A stretch of DNA of 64,000 bases, taken from the NCBI GenBank assembly GCA_900546515.1, contig URDG01000012.1, forward strand, positions 1 to 64,000, read 5' to 3'. The stretch comes from an uncultured Eubacteriales bacterium (GTDB lineage: Bacteria; Bacillota; Clostridia; Oscillospirales; Oscillospiraceae). Positions 7,734 to 15,679 of this stretch are shown here, piece by piece; position 1 is the stretch's first letter, and every line of letters starts with the position of its first letter. The translations under genes were made by a program, and so were the position numbers. The notes under the pieces were generated by a model. The model was not told where the DNA came from. It made no database searches and worked only from the letters and a program-made list of their open reading frames with translations.

Positions 7734-9100
7734 ACGGATGTGAATACTATCAGGAGCTTATAAGCCGCATGCTGGACGAGGATCTGTCCAGAAGTGAGCG
7801 CGCCGAACTGGCAAAGCATCTTGAGACATGCAGCGAATGCGCCGCCATGTATCAGGCATTCTCCGTACTGTCAGACACCATTTCTTCCGATATGGCAGAA
7901 CCGCCGGAAGATTTAGTTGATAATATCATGGCGGATATACGCCGTAACGAGATCGTGCGCAAGAACCGCAGACGTATGCCGCGGCAGCTCAGGACTTTGA
8001 TCGCAGCCGCCGCATGTGCCGCAGTGATGATCGCCGCCGTTGGCGGTACGGCCATTGTAAAAAGCCGCAGAGCCGATAACGCCGTCTATGAGGCCCGTTC
8101 GAGCCATATTGCCTCCGGCACCATCTCCGCTGCCGATTCCGCAGAAGCCTCTGTAGAAGCTCCCGCCGCGCAGGCAGAAGAGCCTGCCGCACAGTCTCTG
8201 CCCGATGATGACAACAACGTTGGCTATGTCCCCTCGCGCAGCACACCCGAGCCGGCAGCAGCAGCCGCTGCCACGCCCGCTCCGAGCGTTGATCTGTCAC
8301 AGTATCCGGTATACACTCCGGCTCCGGCCGTCACCCCGGCTCCTACGCCGGCGCCCACTCCCACACCCACTCCGGTGCCCACGCCTGTTCCTGCGGCAAC
8401 TCCCGAGCTGTCCGAAGGCGTCGGCTCTGCCGTCTGGGGAAATGAGACCGATCTGGACAACGTTCCCGCTGAAAAAGCGCCCGAGTCCGACTCCGACGCG
8501 CCGATGTTTTCCGCAGCCGCCGCTCCGTCTGATAATGGCGACGGACTCCAGGCTCCGTCATGCAGCGCCGGTGACGCGGTCAGCGCAGATACGGATGAAA
8601 ATATTGAACGGCATATCGACCTGCGCAGTATAGACGTCTCCGAACTCGTTCCGAGGCTTCTCGGGACCGATAAGTCTTCCGAGGAAGAAGACGGCACCGG
8701 CGCTGAGGCGGCTGCGGAACCTACGGCCACCCCGGCGGTCACGCCTCCGGCAAAGCCGTCCGAGCCGGTATCCTCCGCCGCTCCCATCAAGGATGCCGAC
8801 GGCAACGTTATATCGCCCGTCGTCAGTACTCCCGCCCCGATGAGCGAGCACCTCAAATCTCTGCTCCCCGAGTGGGTAATTCCCGATACGCTGGATATCA
8901 TAAGCTGCAACTACCTCGACGAGGAGGTCAAGCTTATAGTCTGCATAAAGGACGACAAGGTCTTGGTCTTCACTATCAGCGAGGAGAATGTCCCCACGGC
9001 GCATACCCCGTCCCTCACCGGAGAGCAGTATTCCGAGCTGATCGCCCCGTATATTACGCTTGCCGAGGAAGAGGCCGAAAAACAGTTGTCAAATCCTTGA
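7730..9100 (+). CDS. Zinc-finger membrane anti-sigma factor with long Pro/Ala/Thr-rich extracytoplasmic region
   Basis: 456 aa. Residues 1-45 form a zinc-binding anti-sigma domain with H-x3-C-x2-C in 'LAKHLETCSECAAM'. One membrane helix follows at about 88-108 ('LIAAAACAAVMIAAVGGTAI'). The outside part starts with a low-complexity Pro-Thr-Ala stretch (about 160-225, repeats of TPAPTP type), then acidic linkers, and ends in a compact domain (about 375-450). Its ribosome site AGGAGGTGATC is an almost perfect anti-16S match. It should hold the upstream sigma factor until regulated cleavage. The linker may span the cell wall; the C-terminal domain is unassigned. Confidence 0.88.
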   Translation: MNGCEYYQELISRMLDEDLSRSERAELAKHLETCSECAAMYQAFSVLSDTISSDMAEPPEDLVDNIMADIRRNEIVRKNRRRMPRQLRTLIAAAACAAVMIAAVGGTAIVKSRRADNAVYEARSSHIASGTISAADSAEASVEAPAAQAEEPAAQSLPDDDNNVGYVPSRSTPEPAAAAAATPAPSVDLSQYPVYTPAPAVTPAPTPAPTPTPTPVPTPVPAATPELSEGVGSAVWGNETDLDNVPAEKAPESDSDAPMFSAAAAPSDNGDGLQAPSCSAGDAVSADTDENIERHIDLRSIDVSELVPRLLGTDKSSEEEDGTGAEAAAEPTATPAVTPPAKPSEPVSSAAPIKDADGNVISPVVSTPAPMSEHLKSLLPEWVIPDTLDIISCNYLDEEVKLIVCIKDDKVLVFTISEENVPTAHTPSLTGEQYSELIAPYITLAEEEAEKQLSNP

Positions 9101-9143
9101 AAATAATTGTTCAAAATATTTAGACATTTGTGCTCTTTTTGCC

Positions 9144-9172
9144 TTGAAACCCGCCATTTTATGTGTTACAAT
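9144..9172 (+). promoter_or_regulatory. Promoter of rex
   Basis: -35 TTGAAA (9144-9149), 17-bp spacer, -10 TACAAT (9167-9172), about 75 bp before the rex start. No convincing Rex operator overlaps it. Confidence 0.65.
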
Positions 9173-9245
9173 TATGACAGCTAATATTGTTGTGCATCGG
9201 AATTGCATTTTGAGCCAGCATTAGACACATAAGGAGAGGTTTTTC

Positions 9246-9926
9246 TTGAAAAATATTAAGGTTTCCAACAATGTTATTCGCAGACTGCCGAGATATCTGC
9301 GGAAGCTGGATGAGCTTATGGGGAACGGCGTCAGCCGCATTTCATCTTTTGAGCTCGGCCAGCAGCTGGGACTCACTCCGTCTCAGATCAGGCAGGATTT
9401 CAGCTGCTTCGGCGAATTCGGCCAGCAGGGATACGGCTACAACGTCTCTGCGCTCCATGACCAGATAGCAAGCATTCTCGGTACTGACAGAGGCTACACC
9501 GCAGTCCTCGTCGGCGCTGGTAATATAGGCCACGCTCTGATGGATAATTTCTGCTTCAGCGCTTGGGGCTTCAACCTCAACGCAGCGTTCGATATCGACC
9601 CGAAGCTCATCGGCAGCGTTTTCAACGGCGTTCCCATATACGCCATGGATGAGCTTGAGAATTACCTCAAGAACAACCGTGTCGATGTCGTCGTGCTTTC
9701 CGTTCCCAAGGAAGCGGCTATCCCCGTCACGAATCTGCTCACCGCAAACGGTGTCGACGCTATCTGGAACTTTACAAACGTGGATCTGACGGCTCCGAAC
9801 AGCAGTGTTATCGTCGAGAACGTCCATTTCTCGGACAGCCTGCTTTCTCTGAGCTATTATGTTTCCGAACGGCATGACGAAAAGGCCGCCCGTGCCGCAA
9901 GAGCCGAAAAGGCTGATAAAGCATAA
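9246..9926 (+). CDS. rex: Redox-sensing transcriptional repressor Rex
   Basis: 226 aa. Rex senses the NADH/NAD+ ratio and represses fermentation and respiration genes. N-terminal winged helix (about 1-80) with the signature 'IRQDFSCFGEFGQQGYGYNV', then a Rossmann domain with 'VLVGAGNIGHAL' near residue 91 and the C-terminal domain-swap helix. The start is TTG, supported by AAGGAGAGG ten bases upstream. Single-gene transcript with its own promoter and terminator. The last 15 residues are an Ala/Lys/Glu tail outside the usual length. Confidence 0.95.
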   Translation: MKNIKVSNNVIRRLPRYLRKLDELMGNGVSRISSFELGQQLGLTPSQIRQDFSCFGEFGQQGYGYNVSALHDQIASILGTDRGYTAVLVGAGNIGHALMDNFCFSAWGFNLNAAFDIDPKLIGSVFNGVPIYAMDELENYLKNNRVDVVVLSVPKEAAIPVTNLLTANGVDAIWNFTNVDLTAPNSSVIVENVHFSDSLLSLSYYVSERHDEKAARAARAEKADKA

Positions 9927-9948
9927 CACAGGACAAAAACACAGATTC

Positions 9949-9976
9949 AAAAAAGCTTCCTTGCGGAAGCTTTTTT
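9949..9976 (+). terminator. Terminator after rex
   Basis: Dyad AAAAGCTTCC / GGAAGCTTTT with a TTGC loop and T-run, 23 bp past the rex stop. Confidence 0.85.
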
Positions 9977-10033
9977 GCTGATTTGAGTCTTTCGCAGTTC
10001 ATTACATCCGTTAATTCATCAGGGGTGCATAAA

Positions 10034-11392
10034 ATGAGTGATACCATTGCCGCCGTTGCCACCGGCGCACAGCTTGCCGCGATCGGCATAATCCGTCTCT
10101 CGGGAGACAGAACCTTTGAAATAGTAGACAGACTTTTTCTGCCTTACAGCGGGAAAAAAATGTCCGAAAGTGAGAGCAGGAAGCTCGTATACGGCCGGCT
10201 CTGCACGGTCGGCGGGGATCTGCTGGATATTTGCCTGTGTACGATAAGCCGCGCCCCCCACAGCTACACCGGTGAGGATACCGCAGAGCTTCAGTGTCAC
10301 GGCTCACCTGTTGTGCTGCGCGCTGCGCTGGATGAGATATTCTCACTCGGCGCGCGTCAGGCCGGCCCGGGTGAATTCACAAAGCGCGCTTTTCTTTCCG
10401 GCCATATGGATCTGTCCGCGGCGGAAGCCGTGGCGGATATTATCGACGCCGAGAGTATCGAGGCCGCCAAGAATGCCGCCGGACAGCTTTCCGGCGCCGT
10501 CAGCCGCAGGACAGACGGGATATACTCTCTTCTTGCCGATATAAGCTCGCACTATCACGCCGTTCTCGATTATCCCGACGAGGATATTGAGGACTTCCGT
10601 CTTTCCGAATATGAAAACGGGCTTTCCGGCGCGCGGGACGATCTGCGTTCGCTGCTCGCCACTTTTGAACGCGGCAAGCTCATGAACAGCGGTATCCCTG
10701 CCGTCATCGTCGGCAGACCGAATGCGGGCAAGAGTTCCCTGCTCAACGCGCTTCTGGGCTTTGACCGCGCGATAGTCACAAAAATACCCGGCACGACGCG
10801 CGATACTATCGAGGAAAAGCTTCGCATCGGCGCGCTGACTCTGCGGCTGACTGACACCGCCGGTATCCGCAGCACTGACGACGAGGTCGAGCGCCTCGGT
10901 GTGGAGCGCAGCCGCCGTGCAATGGAGAACGCACAGCTGGTCATTGCCGTTGTCGACGGCAGCCATGAGCCCGAGCCCGAGGACCTCAGCATTATCCGCG
11001 CCGCAGAAAAAGCCCCGAAAGCAGTACTTGTCATATCCAAAAAAGATCTCCGCCAAGCCGGTGCGGAGTTCAAAACATCTCTCCCGCGTATTTCCGTCAG
11101 CTCCGTCACCGGCGAGGGTATAGATTCGCTCGAGGATATGATCTCAGGAATGTTTCCGCTGCCTGATGTTCCCGCAGGCGAAATACTCACAAATGTCCGG
11201 CAGGCCGACGCCGTGTCGAGAGCCCTTGAATACATGGATTCCGCACTCAATGCGATGCGGCTCGGGATGACGCCCGACATAGTGCTCACCGAGACCGAGG
11301 GTGCGATGCAGGCGCTTGGCGAGCTGAGCGGGCGCAGTGTACGCGAGGACGTTACAAACCGTATTTTCCAGCGTTTCTGTGTCGGCAAGTAA
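10034..11392 (+). CDS. mnmE: tRNA modification GTPase MnmE
   Basis: 452 aa. With MnmG it installs the aminomethyl group on U34 of certain tRNAs. N-terminal formyl-folate-binding domain (1-115), helical domain, and inserted Ras-like G domain with 'GRPNAGKSSLLN' at 227, 'GTTRDT', 'DTAG' and 'SKKD'; it ends in CVGK, the conserved C-terminal Cys motif. The ATG at 10034 was chosen for its AGGGGTG site; an in-frame extension to 9983 lacks one. In many Firmicutes mnmG follows directly; here tRNA-Ser and the integrated element follow instead. Confidence 0.96.
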   Translation: MSDTIAAVATGAQLAAIGIIRLSGDRTFEIVDRLFLPYSGKKMSESESRKLVYGRLCTVGGDLLDICLCTISRAPHSYTGEDTAELQCHGSPVVLRAALDEIFSLGARQAGPGEFTKRAFLSGHMDLSAAEAVADIIDAESIEAAKNAAGQLSGAVSRRTDGIYSLLADISSHYHAVLDYPDEDIEDFRLSEYENGLSGARDDLRSLLATFERGKLMNSGIPAVIVGRPNAGKSSLLNALLGFDRAIVTKIPGTTRDTIEEKLRIGALTLRLTDTAGIRSTDDEVERLGVERSRRAMENAQLVIAVVDGSHEPEPEDLSIIRAAEKAPKAVLVISKKDLRQAGAEFKTSLPRISVSSVTGEGIDSLEDMISGMFPLPDVPAGEILTNVRQADAVSRALEYMDSALNAMRLGMTPDIVLTETEGAMQALGELSGRSVREDVTNRIFQRFCVGK

Positions 11393-11406
11393 TATGGACA
11401 AAACTC

Positions 11407-11435
11407 TTGACATTGCTCCCGTAGTGTGGTAACAT
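11407..11435 (+). promoter_or_regulatory. Promoter of tRNA-Ser
   Basis: Perfect -35 TTGACA (11407-11412), 17-bp spacer, -10 TAACAT (11430-11435), 14 bp before the tRNA. Confidence 0.8.
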
Positions 11436-11448
11436 ATTCAAGCTTGAT

Positions 11449-11540
11449 GCAGAAGTACCCAAGAGGCCGAAGGGGCTCCCCTGCTAAGGGAGTAGGTGTC
11501 TAAAAAGCACGCGAGGGTTCAAATCCCTCCTTCTGCGCCA
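11449..11540 (+). tRNA. tRNA-Ser (anticodon GCU)
   Basis: 92 nt with encoded CCA. Acceptor GCAGAAG pairs with CTTCTGC, anticodon loop CTGCTAA in a CTCCC/GGGAG stem, long class II variable arm, T-arm GAGGG-TTCAAAT-CCCTC. The 3' end from 11518 is the left attachment site of the integrated element; the gene stays intact. Confidence 0.97.
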
Positions 11541-11565
11541 AAAGTAAAGCACTGAGAAAGTTTTT
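11518..11565. repeat. attL: 48-bp direct repeat at the 3' end of tRNA-Ser
   Basis: Runs from the T-loop of tRNA-Ser into its terminator. Identical to 19283-19330, with the integrase gene immediately inside. This is the standard signature of tyrosine-integrase insertion at a tRNA 3' end. Confidence 0.93.
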
Positions 11566-11580
11566 TCTCGGTGCTTTTTT
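11544..11580 (+). terminator. Terminator of tRNA-Ser (left copy)
   Basis: Dyad AAGCACTGAGAAA / TTTCTCGGTGCTT with T-run. Part of it lies in the attachment repeat, and a second copy stands at the right end of the element. Confidence 0.85.
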
Positions 11581-11651
11581 GTGCTTTATAGGTCTTTAAT
11601 TCGGGCAAAATAGTTATAAAACTCGTTTCAGTCATTTCGCTGTGCAGACTG

Positions 11652-11697
11652 TTTTCCCTTAAGTTTTCCCTTTACAGATTTGAAACGCCGTTTATAA
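11652..11697. repeat. Left-end integrase arm-site candidate
   Basis: Two TTTTCCCTT boxes 12 bp apart (11652 and 11664) plus adjacent similarity match the right-end block at 19156-19201 in the same orientation. Placed 87 bp inside the left core, they are good candidates for integrase arm-binding sites; part overlaps the 3' end of int. Confidence 0.5.
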
Positions 11698-12859
11698 AGG
11701 CTTCCATGCGTGCCGCGCTGTCCTCTTTCATGCGCTCCGTAACATGGCCATATACATCCAGCGTGAACGCCGCCGCATGATGACCTAAATTCTCCTGCAC
11801 AGTCTTTATGTCGTCTCCGCTTTGTAGCGCAGCAACTGCGTAAGAGTGGCGCAAGTCATGGAAGCGTGCCTCCGGGAAACCGGCTTGCTTTGCAAGGCGT
11901 TTGAAATTGTTGTACACCGTTACGGCGCTCAAGTGTCCGCCGAGTTCGTCCGTGAATACAAGATTCCAGTCATTGCACCATGCACCCTGTGCCCGGAAGC
12001 GCTCTTCGAGCTGCTTTTGCTGCTGATCTTTGAGAATCCGCATAACAAAAGGAGCGGGTGTTATTTTTCTGCTCTTGCCGTTCTTGGTGCTGGCAAGCTC
12101 AAACTCTCCGGCTTCGTCGCGGTTCTTTATGAGCTGCTTGTTTATGAGCACAGTACCGGCCTTGAAATCTATGCAATCCCATGTCAAGCCGAGTACTTCG
12201 CCCTCACGCATACCCGTGAACAGTGTGACAAGATACAGATATTCAAATTTATGCCCGCTGATGATCTGTAAAAAAGCTTTTATCTGCTGTTCATCCAACG
12301 GCTTTATGTCGCGCTTTTCGGCTCGCGGCAGCTTACAGGCGTCAGCCGGATTAAATTTGATATAGCCGAGTTCTACTGCCTGCTGGAGCGCTTTATGCGT
12401 CACTCCGTGCAGGTTTTTTATCGTTTTCGGCGCAAGCGGCTTGTCTCCCCTCTGGGCGGCGTTATACATTCCTTGAATCTCATGCGCAGATAGGGCTTGC
12501 AGCTTGATAGCACCGAGAGCGGGCTTTATGTGGTTCTTTACCGTGCGCTTATAGCTTGCCAGAGTGAGTGGCTTTATATCGCCGAGATATTCAGCCTCCC
12601 ATATATCCAGCCATTGCCCAAGTGTCAGTTTCGACGGCTCGATATACGTCTTTTCGTTGACAGCTACGGCGACCGCCTGCATCTTTTCCCGGACTTCTTT
12701 CTGCGTCTTACCGGAAAAGCTTTTTTGTATCTGCTTCCCCGTGCCGGGATTGCGACCGGTGGTAATACGTGCCTCCCAATATGTGTACGGCTGCCCGTTA
12801 CGGGTGACCGTCTTTTTTCGTATAGTGCCGGAGCCTTGCGCGGCGCGTTTATTTGCCAT
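11672..12859 (-). CDS. int: Tyrosine-family site-specific integrase
   Basis: 395 aa, typical of phage and ICE integrases of Firmicutes. N-terminal arm-binding beta domain (about 10-65), SAM-like core-binding domain (about 75-170), catalytic domain with Arg in 'TGMREGEVLGLTW' (R218), 'HDLRHSY' (H334, R337), 'LGHH' (H360) and nucleophile Tyr in 'TLDVYGH' (Y370); all required residues are present. The MANKRAAQ start has AAGGAGGGG upstream; a longer frame to 12994 has no ribosome site. It overlaps the repressor gene by 11 bp, so both share the leftward transcript. Confidence 0.96.
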   Translation of the reverse strand: MANKRAAQGSGTIRKKTVTRNGQPYTYWEARITTGRNPGTGKQIQKSFSGKTQKEVREKMQAVAVAVNEKTYIEPSKLTLGQWLDIWEAEYLGDIKPLTLASYKRTVKNHIKPALGAIKLQALSAHEIQGMYNAAQRGDKPLAPKTIKNLHGVTHKALQQAVELGYIKFNPADACKLPRAEKRDIKPLDEQQIKAFLQIISGHKFEYLYLVTLFTGMREGEVLGLTWDCIDFKAGTVLINKQLIKNRDEAGEFELASTKNGKSRKITPAPFVMRILKDQQQKQLEERFRAQGAWCNDWNLVFTDELGGHLSAVTVYNNFKRLAKQAGFPEARFHDLRHSYAVAALQSGDDIKTVQENLGHHAAAFTLDVYGHVTERMKEDSAARMEAFINGVSNL

Positions 12860-13430
12860 GTTTTCCCCTCCTTTTCGGTGCTGTTTCCTGCTCAATTTTA
12901 TTTGCATATGCAAATAACTGTTGTTGTATGCTGAAAAGATACAGCATCTTTTCCTCCGAGATGTGCTGTAGAGTTTTTTCTTCCGGAGTTTCACCGAGCG
13001 CGGCTTGCTTGTTACACTGAAAGCGGAAAAGCCCTAACATTTTAAGGATTTCGGAAAACTCCTCCGAGAGCAGCAATCTTTCAAGCTCGGTCGGGACACC
13101 TACAAAAACTTCCCTGCGCTGAAGCTCGATTATTTTGTTATATGCGCGTTCTGAAAGTTGTGTTGCAGCGCAAAAATTAGAAGCGCTCTCACTTGACTCG
13201 CTGTACTCCCCACAAAGGTAGCCCAAATCGACCCTCAGTACAGCACACAGACTTGACAGATTATCAAGAGCGGGAAAATTTCTTCCTGTTTCCCATGCTG
13301 TCACAGTTGCGCGTTGTATAAACAGCGCGTCCGCGAGGTCTTGCTGATTCTTAAAACCGGCGCGCTTGCGCGCTGCTTTAAGCCGTGCGCCAAATAGTTC
13401 TCTCCCCGTTTGGGTATTAAAATCTAACAT
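12849..13430 (-). CDS. CI/Stl-like XRE repressor of the element
   Basis: 193 aa. Residues 8-70 form a helix-turn-helix ('NQQDLADALFIQRATVTAWE'), followed by a Glu/Leu-rich helical domain without the Ser/Lys peptidase signature of LexA-like repressors, so induction would not be by RecA-driven self-cleavage. Transcribed leftward with int, and faces the xis/replication operon across 120 bp holding two overlapping promoters. In phage-inducible islands the gene here is the master repressor lifted by a helper-phage protein; that role is an inference from position. Confidence 0.85.
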   Translation of the reverse strand: MLDFNTQTGRELFGARLKAARKRAGFKNQQDLADALFIQRATVTAWETGRNFPALDNLSSLCAVLRVDLGYLCGEYSESSESASNFCAATQLSERAYNKIIELQRREVFVGVPTELERLLLSEEFSEILKMLGLFRFQCNKQAALGETPEEKTLQHISEEKMLYLFSIQQQLFAYANKIEQETAPKRRGKHGK

Positions 13431-13471
13431 TTATATTGCTCCATTTCGTGATGTTGTCTGCAAATATGTTA

Positions 13472-13500
13472 TTGTCAATTACATTATAGCGATGTATACT
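13472..13500 (+). promoter_or_regulatory. Rightward promoter of the xis/replication operon
   Basis: -35 TTGTCA (13472-13477), 17-bp spacer, -10 TATACT (13495-13500). Its spacer contains the -10 of the opposing promoter. Confidence 0.75.
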
Positions 13501-13511
13501 GTCGTTGTCAA
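13483..13511 (-). promoter_or_regulatory. Leftward promoter of the repressor/int operon
   Basis: Minus-strand consensus -35 TTGACA (13506-13511), 17-bp spacer, consensus -10 TATAAT (13483-13488). Interleaved with the rightward promoter, so only one should bind polymerase at a time. TTGTCAA boxes at 13472-13478 and 13505-13511 cover both -35 elements and may be repressor sites. Confidence 0.8.
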
Positions 13512-13550
13512 CTGGCAAAGAACATTTCGACTTGAAAGGAAGTGAATAAA

Positions 13551-13742
13551 ATGGTTGACACAAAAAAGGCTCTCAGCGTCGCCGAAGCTGCCGAAGCGCT
13601 GGGCATAACGCGGCAGTGCCTATACAGCAATCTCTTGCACAGGAAAGATTTTCCGTCTTTCAAAGTCGGGCGGCGGACTTTGGTTTCAGCTGAAGCGCTT
13701 GACCGCTGGATTGCTGAACAGGCAGGAGGTGCAGCGCTATGA
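13551..13742 (+). CDS. Excisionase/AlpA-like MerR-type helix-turn-helix protein
   Basis: 63 aa, a single winged helix-turn-helix of the excisionase (HTH_17) type: 'SVAEAAEALGITRQCLYSNL', then 'FPSFKVGRRTLVSAEALDRW'. First gene of the rightward operon. The ATG at 13551 is preferred because GAAAGGA is correctly spaced; a GTG at 13542 lies on top of the ribosome site. Such proteins direct integrase toward excision or activate island genes. Its stop overlaps the next ATG. Confidence 0.85.
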   Translation: MVDTKKALSVAEAAEALGITRQCLYSNLLHRKDFPSFKVGRRTLVSAEALDRWIAEQAGGAAL

Positions 13743-14194
13743 CAGAAAGAAAAAACGCCCGCTCCGCTGTTGCAGCAGCGGAACAGGCAAGTGGCAAGAG
13801 CGTAATCACGGATTCTTCCCGCACAGATATTACTACACCGCCGTTCGTGCGTCAAGTCTCGCAATTTCTCTCACACGGTGCAGAAAACGCAACGCCAGCG
13901 CGTGAGTTGGCAAAGCTGGCTGGGTATCACGGCACACGACCGCTGCGCCTTGCTATCGAGCGGGAACGCAAAGCCGGTGTCCTGATCCTTGCCAACGACG
14001 ACGGGTATTTTTTGCCGTCAGAAAACGAAGCTTATGCGTTGGCGGAGATCAAGCGATTTATCCGACGCACCGACGCAAGGGCGCAGAGCAACCGCGCATC
14101 GGTACGCGCTTGCAAGCGGTATGTAAGAGGCGCGGAGCGGGGAGAAATCAACGGGCAGGTAACAATCTTTAAGAATGACAGAGGCTGGATATAA
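13739..14194 (+). CDS. Unrecognised 151-aa element protein
   Basis: 151 aa, no membrane segment. The N-terminal 35 residues are Ala/Thr/Ser-rich; residues 40-110 ('PARELAKLAGYHGTRPLRLA', 'ERKAGVLILANDDGYFLP') read like a winged helix-turn-helix as in phage replication and helper proteins, and the tail is Arg-rich. Joined to xis by an ATGA overlap and to the replication initiator by a TAATG overlap, so it belongs to the replication module. DNA binding is an inference. Confidence 0.75.
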   Translation: MTERKNARSAVAAAEQASGKSVITDSSRTDITTPPFVRQVSQFLSHGAENATPARELAKLAGYHGTRPLRLAIERERKAGVLILANDDGYFLPSENEAYALAEIKRFIRRTDARAQSNRASVRACKRYVRGAERGEINGQVTIFKNDRGWI

Positions 14195-14889
14195 TGGCAA
14201 AGCGAAGAATGTTCTCACTCGATGTCTGCGATACAGACCGATTTCTGGATATGCCCGCATCAACGCAGAATCTGTATTTTCATCTCGGACTTCGCGCAGA
14301 TGATGACGGGTTTGTTGCTTCACCACGAAAAATCGTTGCGATGACAAACTGCTCCAACGACGATTTCAAACTGCTTGTTACTAAAAATTACATAATCCCG
14401 TTTGAATCTGGTGTATGTGTTGTGAAAGACTGGAAAATCAACAATTTTGTGCGCCCTGATCGATACAAGCCGACGTTGTATACCGCCGAGAAACAACAGC
14501 TCGAATCAACAACCCCTATCGCTGGTATACCAGATGACATACCAGCGGTATCCACAGGTAAGGATAGGTTAGATGAGGTTAGTATAGGAGAGATTAGTTT
14601 AGGTGAGGTGAAGAAACAAGCGCGCAAGCGCTTCACTCCCCCAAACGTAGACGAGGTGGCGGCGTACTGCCAAGAGCGCGGAAATTCCGTAGATGCTGAA
14701 CGGTTCGTAGATTTTTATACCGCTAAAGGCTGGAAAGTCGGAAAAAGCCCTATGAAAGACTGGAAAGCCGCAGTAAGAACATGGGAAAAGGAGGACGGCA
14801 ATGGAAACAATAGAAACAAGCCTTGCAGCGTGGATAGAGAAAAAGCGCAGCGAAGCGATGAAAAATGGGGTATCACATACAGCGCCTAA
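14194..14889 (+). CDS. Phage-type replication initiator (DnaD/replisome-organiser-like)
   Basis: 231 aa. The N-terminal 85 residues ('SLDVCDTDRFLDMPASTQNL', 'ADDDGFVASPRKIVAMTNCS') match the winged-helix domain of phage replisome organisers; a variable linker follows (about 95-145), then a C-terminal domain with 'FVDFYTAKGWKVGKSPMKDW', which in these families contacts DNA or the helicase loader. The linker-coding DNA carries iteron-like repeats, as when the origin lies inside its initiator gene. Its last 89 bases overlap the loader gene in another frame. Confidence 0.85.
   Translation: MAKRRMFSLDVCDTDRFLDMPASTQNLYFHLGLRADDDGFVASPRKIVAMTNCSNDDFKLLVTKNYIIPFESGVCVVKDWKINNFVRPDRYKPTLYTAEKQQLESTTPIAGIPDDIPAVSTGKDRLDEVSIGEISLGEVKKQARKRFTPPNVDEVAAYCQERGNSVDAERFVDFYTAKGWKVGKSPMKDWKAAVRTWEKEDGNGNNRNKPCSVDREKAQRSDEKWGITYSA
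14522..14610. repeat. Candidate replication origin: palindrome plus iteron-like repeats inside the initiator gene
   Basis: A perfect palindrome CTGGTATACCAG (14522-14533) and related TACCAG/GGTATCC boxes are followed by a G+T/A-rich tract of TTAGATGAGGT (14569-14579) and TTAGGTGAGGT (14599-14609), 30 bp apart, with weaker TTAG copies between. The tract encodes a non-conserved linker, so the repeats are not explained by protein constraint. Phage lambda and many Gram-positive phages put their origin in this position. Confidence 0.5.
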
Positions 14890-15553
14890 ATACCGTTGCG
14901 AGTTGTGCCATGACACGGGGCAGATAATACACCGTATTCCCGGGAGCATAGATATTACCGTCTCCGAGTGCGAATGTGCGGTTAAGCGCAGAAATGCAAT
15001 GCGAATCAAACGGAGCGGGCTTGCGGATGTTATGAGCCGTTACACCTTTGCAACATACGAAACCCGGGATGCGAGAACGACGGCCATAAAGGCGGCAGCT
15101 CTGCGATATGTCACAGCCTCACGCGGTGAATGGTTCATGGTGGTAGGCAGACCGGGTAGCGGGAAAACGCATATCTGTACGGCTATTATAGGAAAACTGA
15201 TAGATGGCGGAAAAAACTGCAAGTATATGCTGTGGCGCGACGAAGTGCGCGAGCTGAAATCGCTGGTGAACGACAACGTCGCTTATCGCGAGCGCATGGA
15301 TTTGCTGAAAAATGTTGATGTTTTGTACATAGACGACTTTCTCAAAGGCCAGACGGTATCAGACGGCGATCTGAACGTTGCTTTTGAACTACTGAACGCG
15401 CGGTATTGCTCGCAAAAACGCACGATAATCAGCGGGGAACGTACGATTGGTGCGATAATGGATATCGATGAAGCGATAGGGTCAAGAATCTATGAGCGGT
15501 CAAAGAATGGGTACTGCTTCGAGACGTCCCCTGAGAATTGGAGACTTGCGTGA
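14801..15553 (+). CDS. DnaC/DnaI-like helicase-loading ATPase
   Basis: 250 aa. An N-terminal zinc module (C33, C36, C57, C59; 'CELCHDTG' then 'CEC') precedes an AAA+ ATPase with Walker A 'GRPGSGKTH' at 116-124 and Walker B 'VLYIDDF' near 174. This is the family loading the replicative helicase at phage origins. The ATG at 14801 has a near-perfect AAAGGAGG site although it lies 89 bp inside the initiator gene. Together the two give the element its own replication start, with the helicase taken from the host. Confidence 0.92.
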   Translation: METIETSLAAWIEKKRSEAMKNGVSHTAPKYRCELCHDTGQIIHRIPGSIDITVSECECAVKRRNAMRIKRSGLADVMSRYTFATYETRDARTTAIKAAALRYVTASRGEWFMVVGRPGSGKTHICTAIIGKLIDGGKNCKYMLWRDEVRELKSLVNDNVAYRERMDLLKNVDVLYIDDFLKGQTVSDGDLNVAFELLNARYCSQKRTIISGERTIGAIMDIDEAIGSRIYERSKNGYCFETSPENWRLA

Positions 15554-15679
15554 AGATTGAGAGTGCTCGAATCACGGGCGTTATGCAGACGGGTTATCTG
15601 AGCAGCTTCAAGACGAGGTAGTATAGGAAATAAGCTCTGCACTTTGTCAAAATAATTAAAATTCTTGGAGCATGTGAGA

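Noticed and set aside
9100..9130. Possible Rex operator (TTGTTCAAAATATTTAGACA) upstream of rex
   Set aside because: Only the left half fits the Rex box and it lies upstream of the promoter rather than over it.
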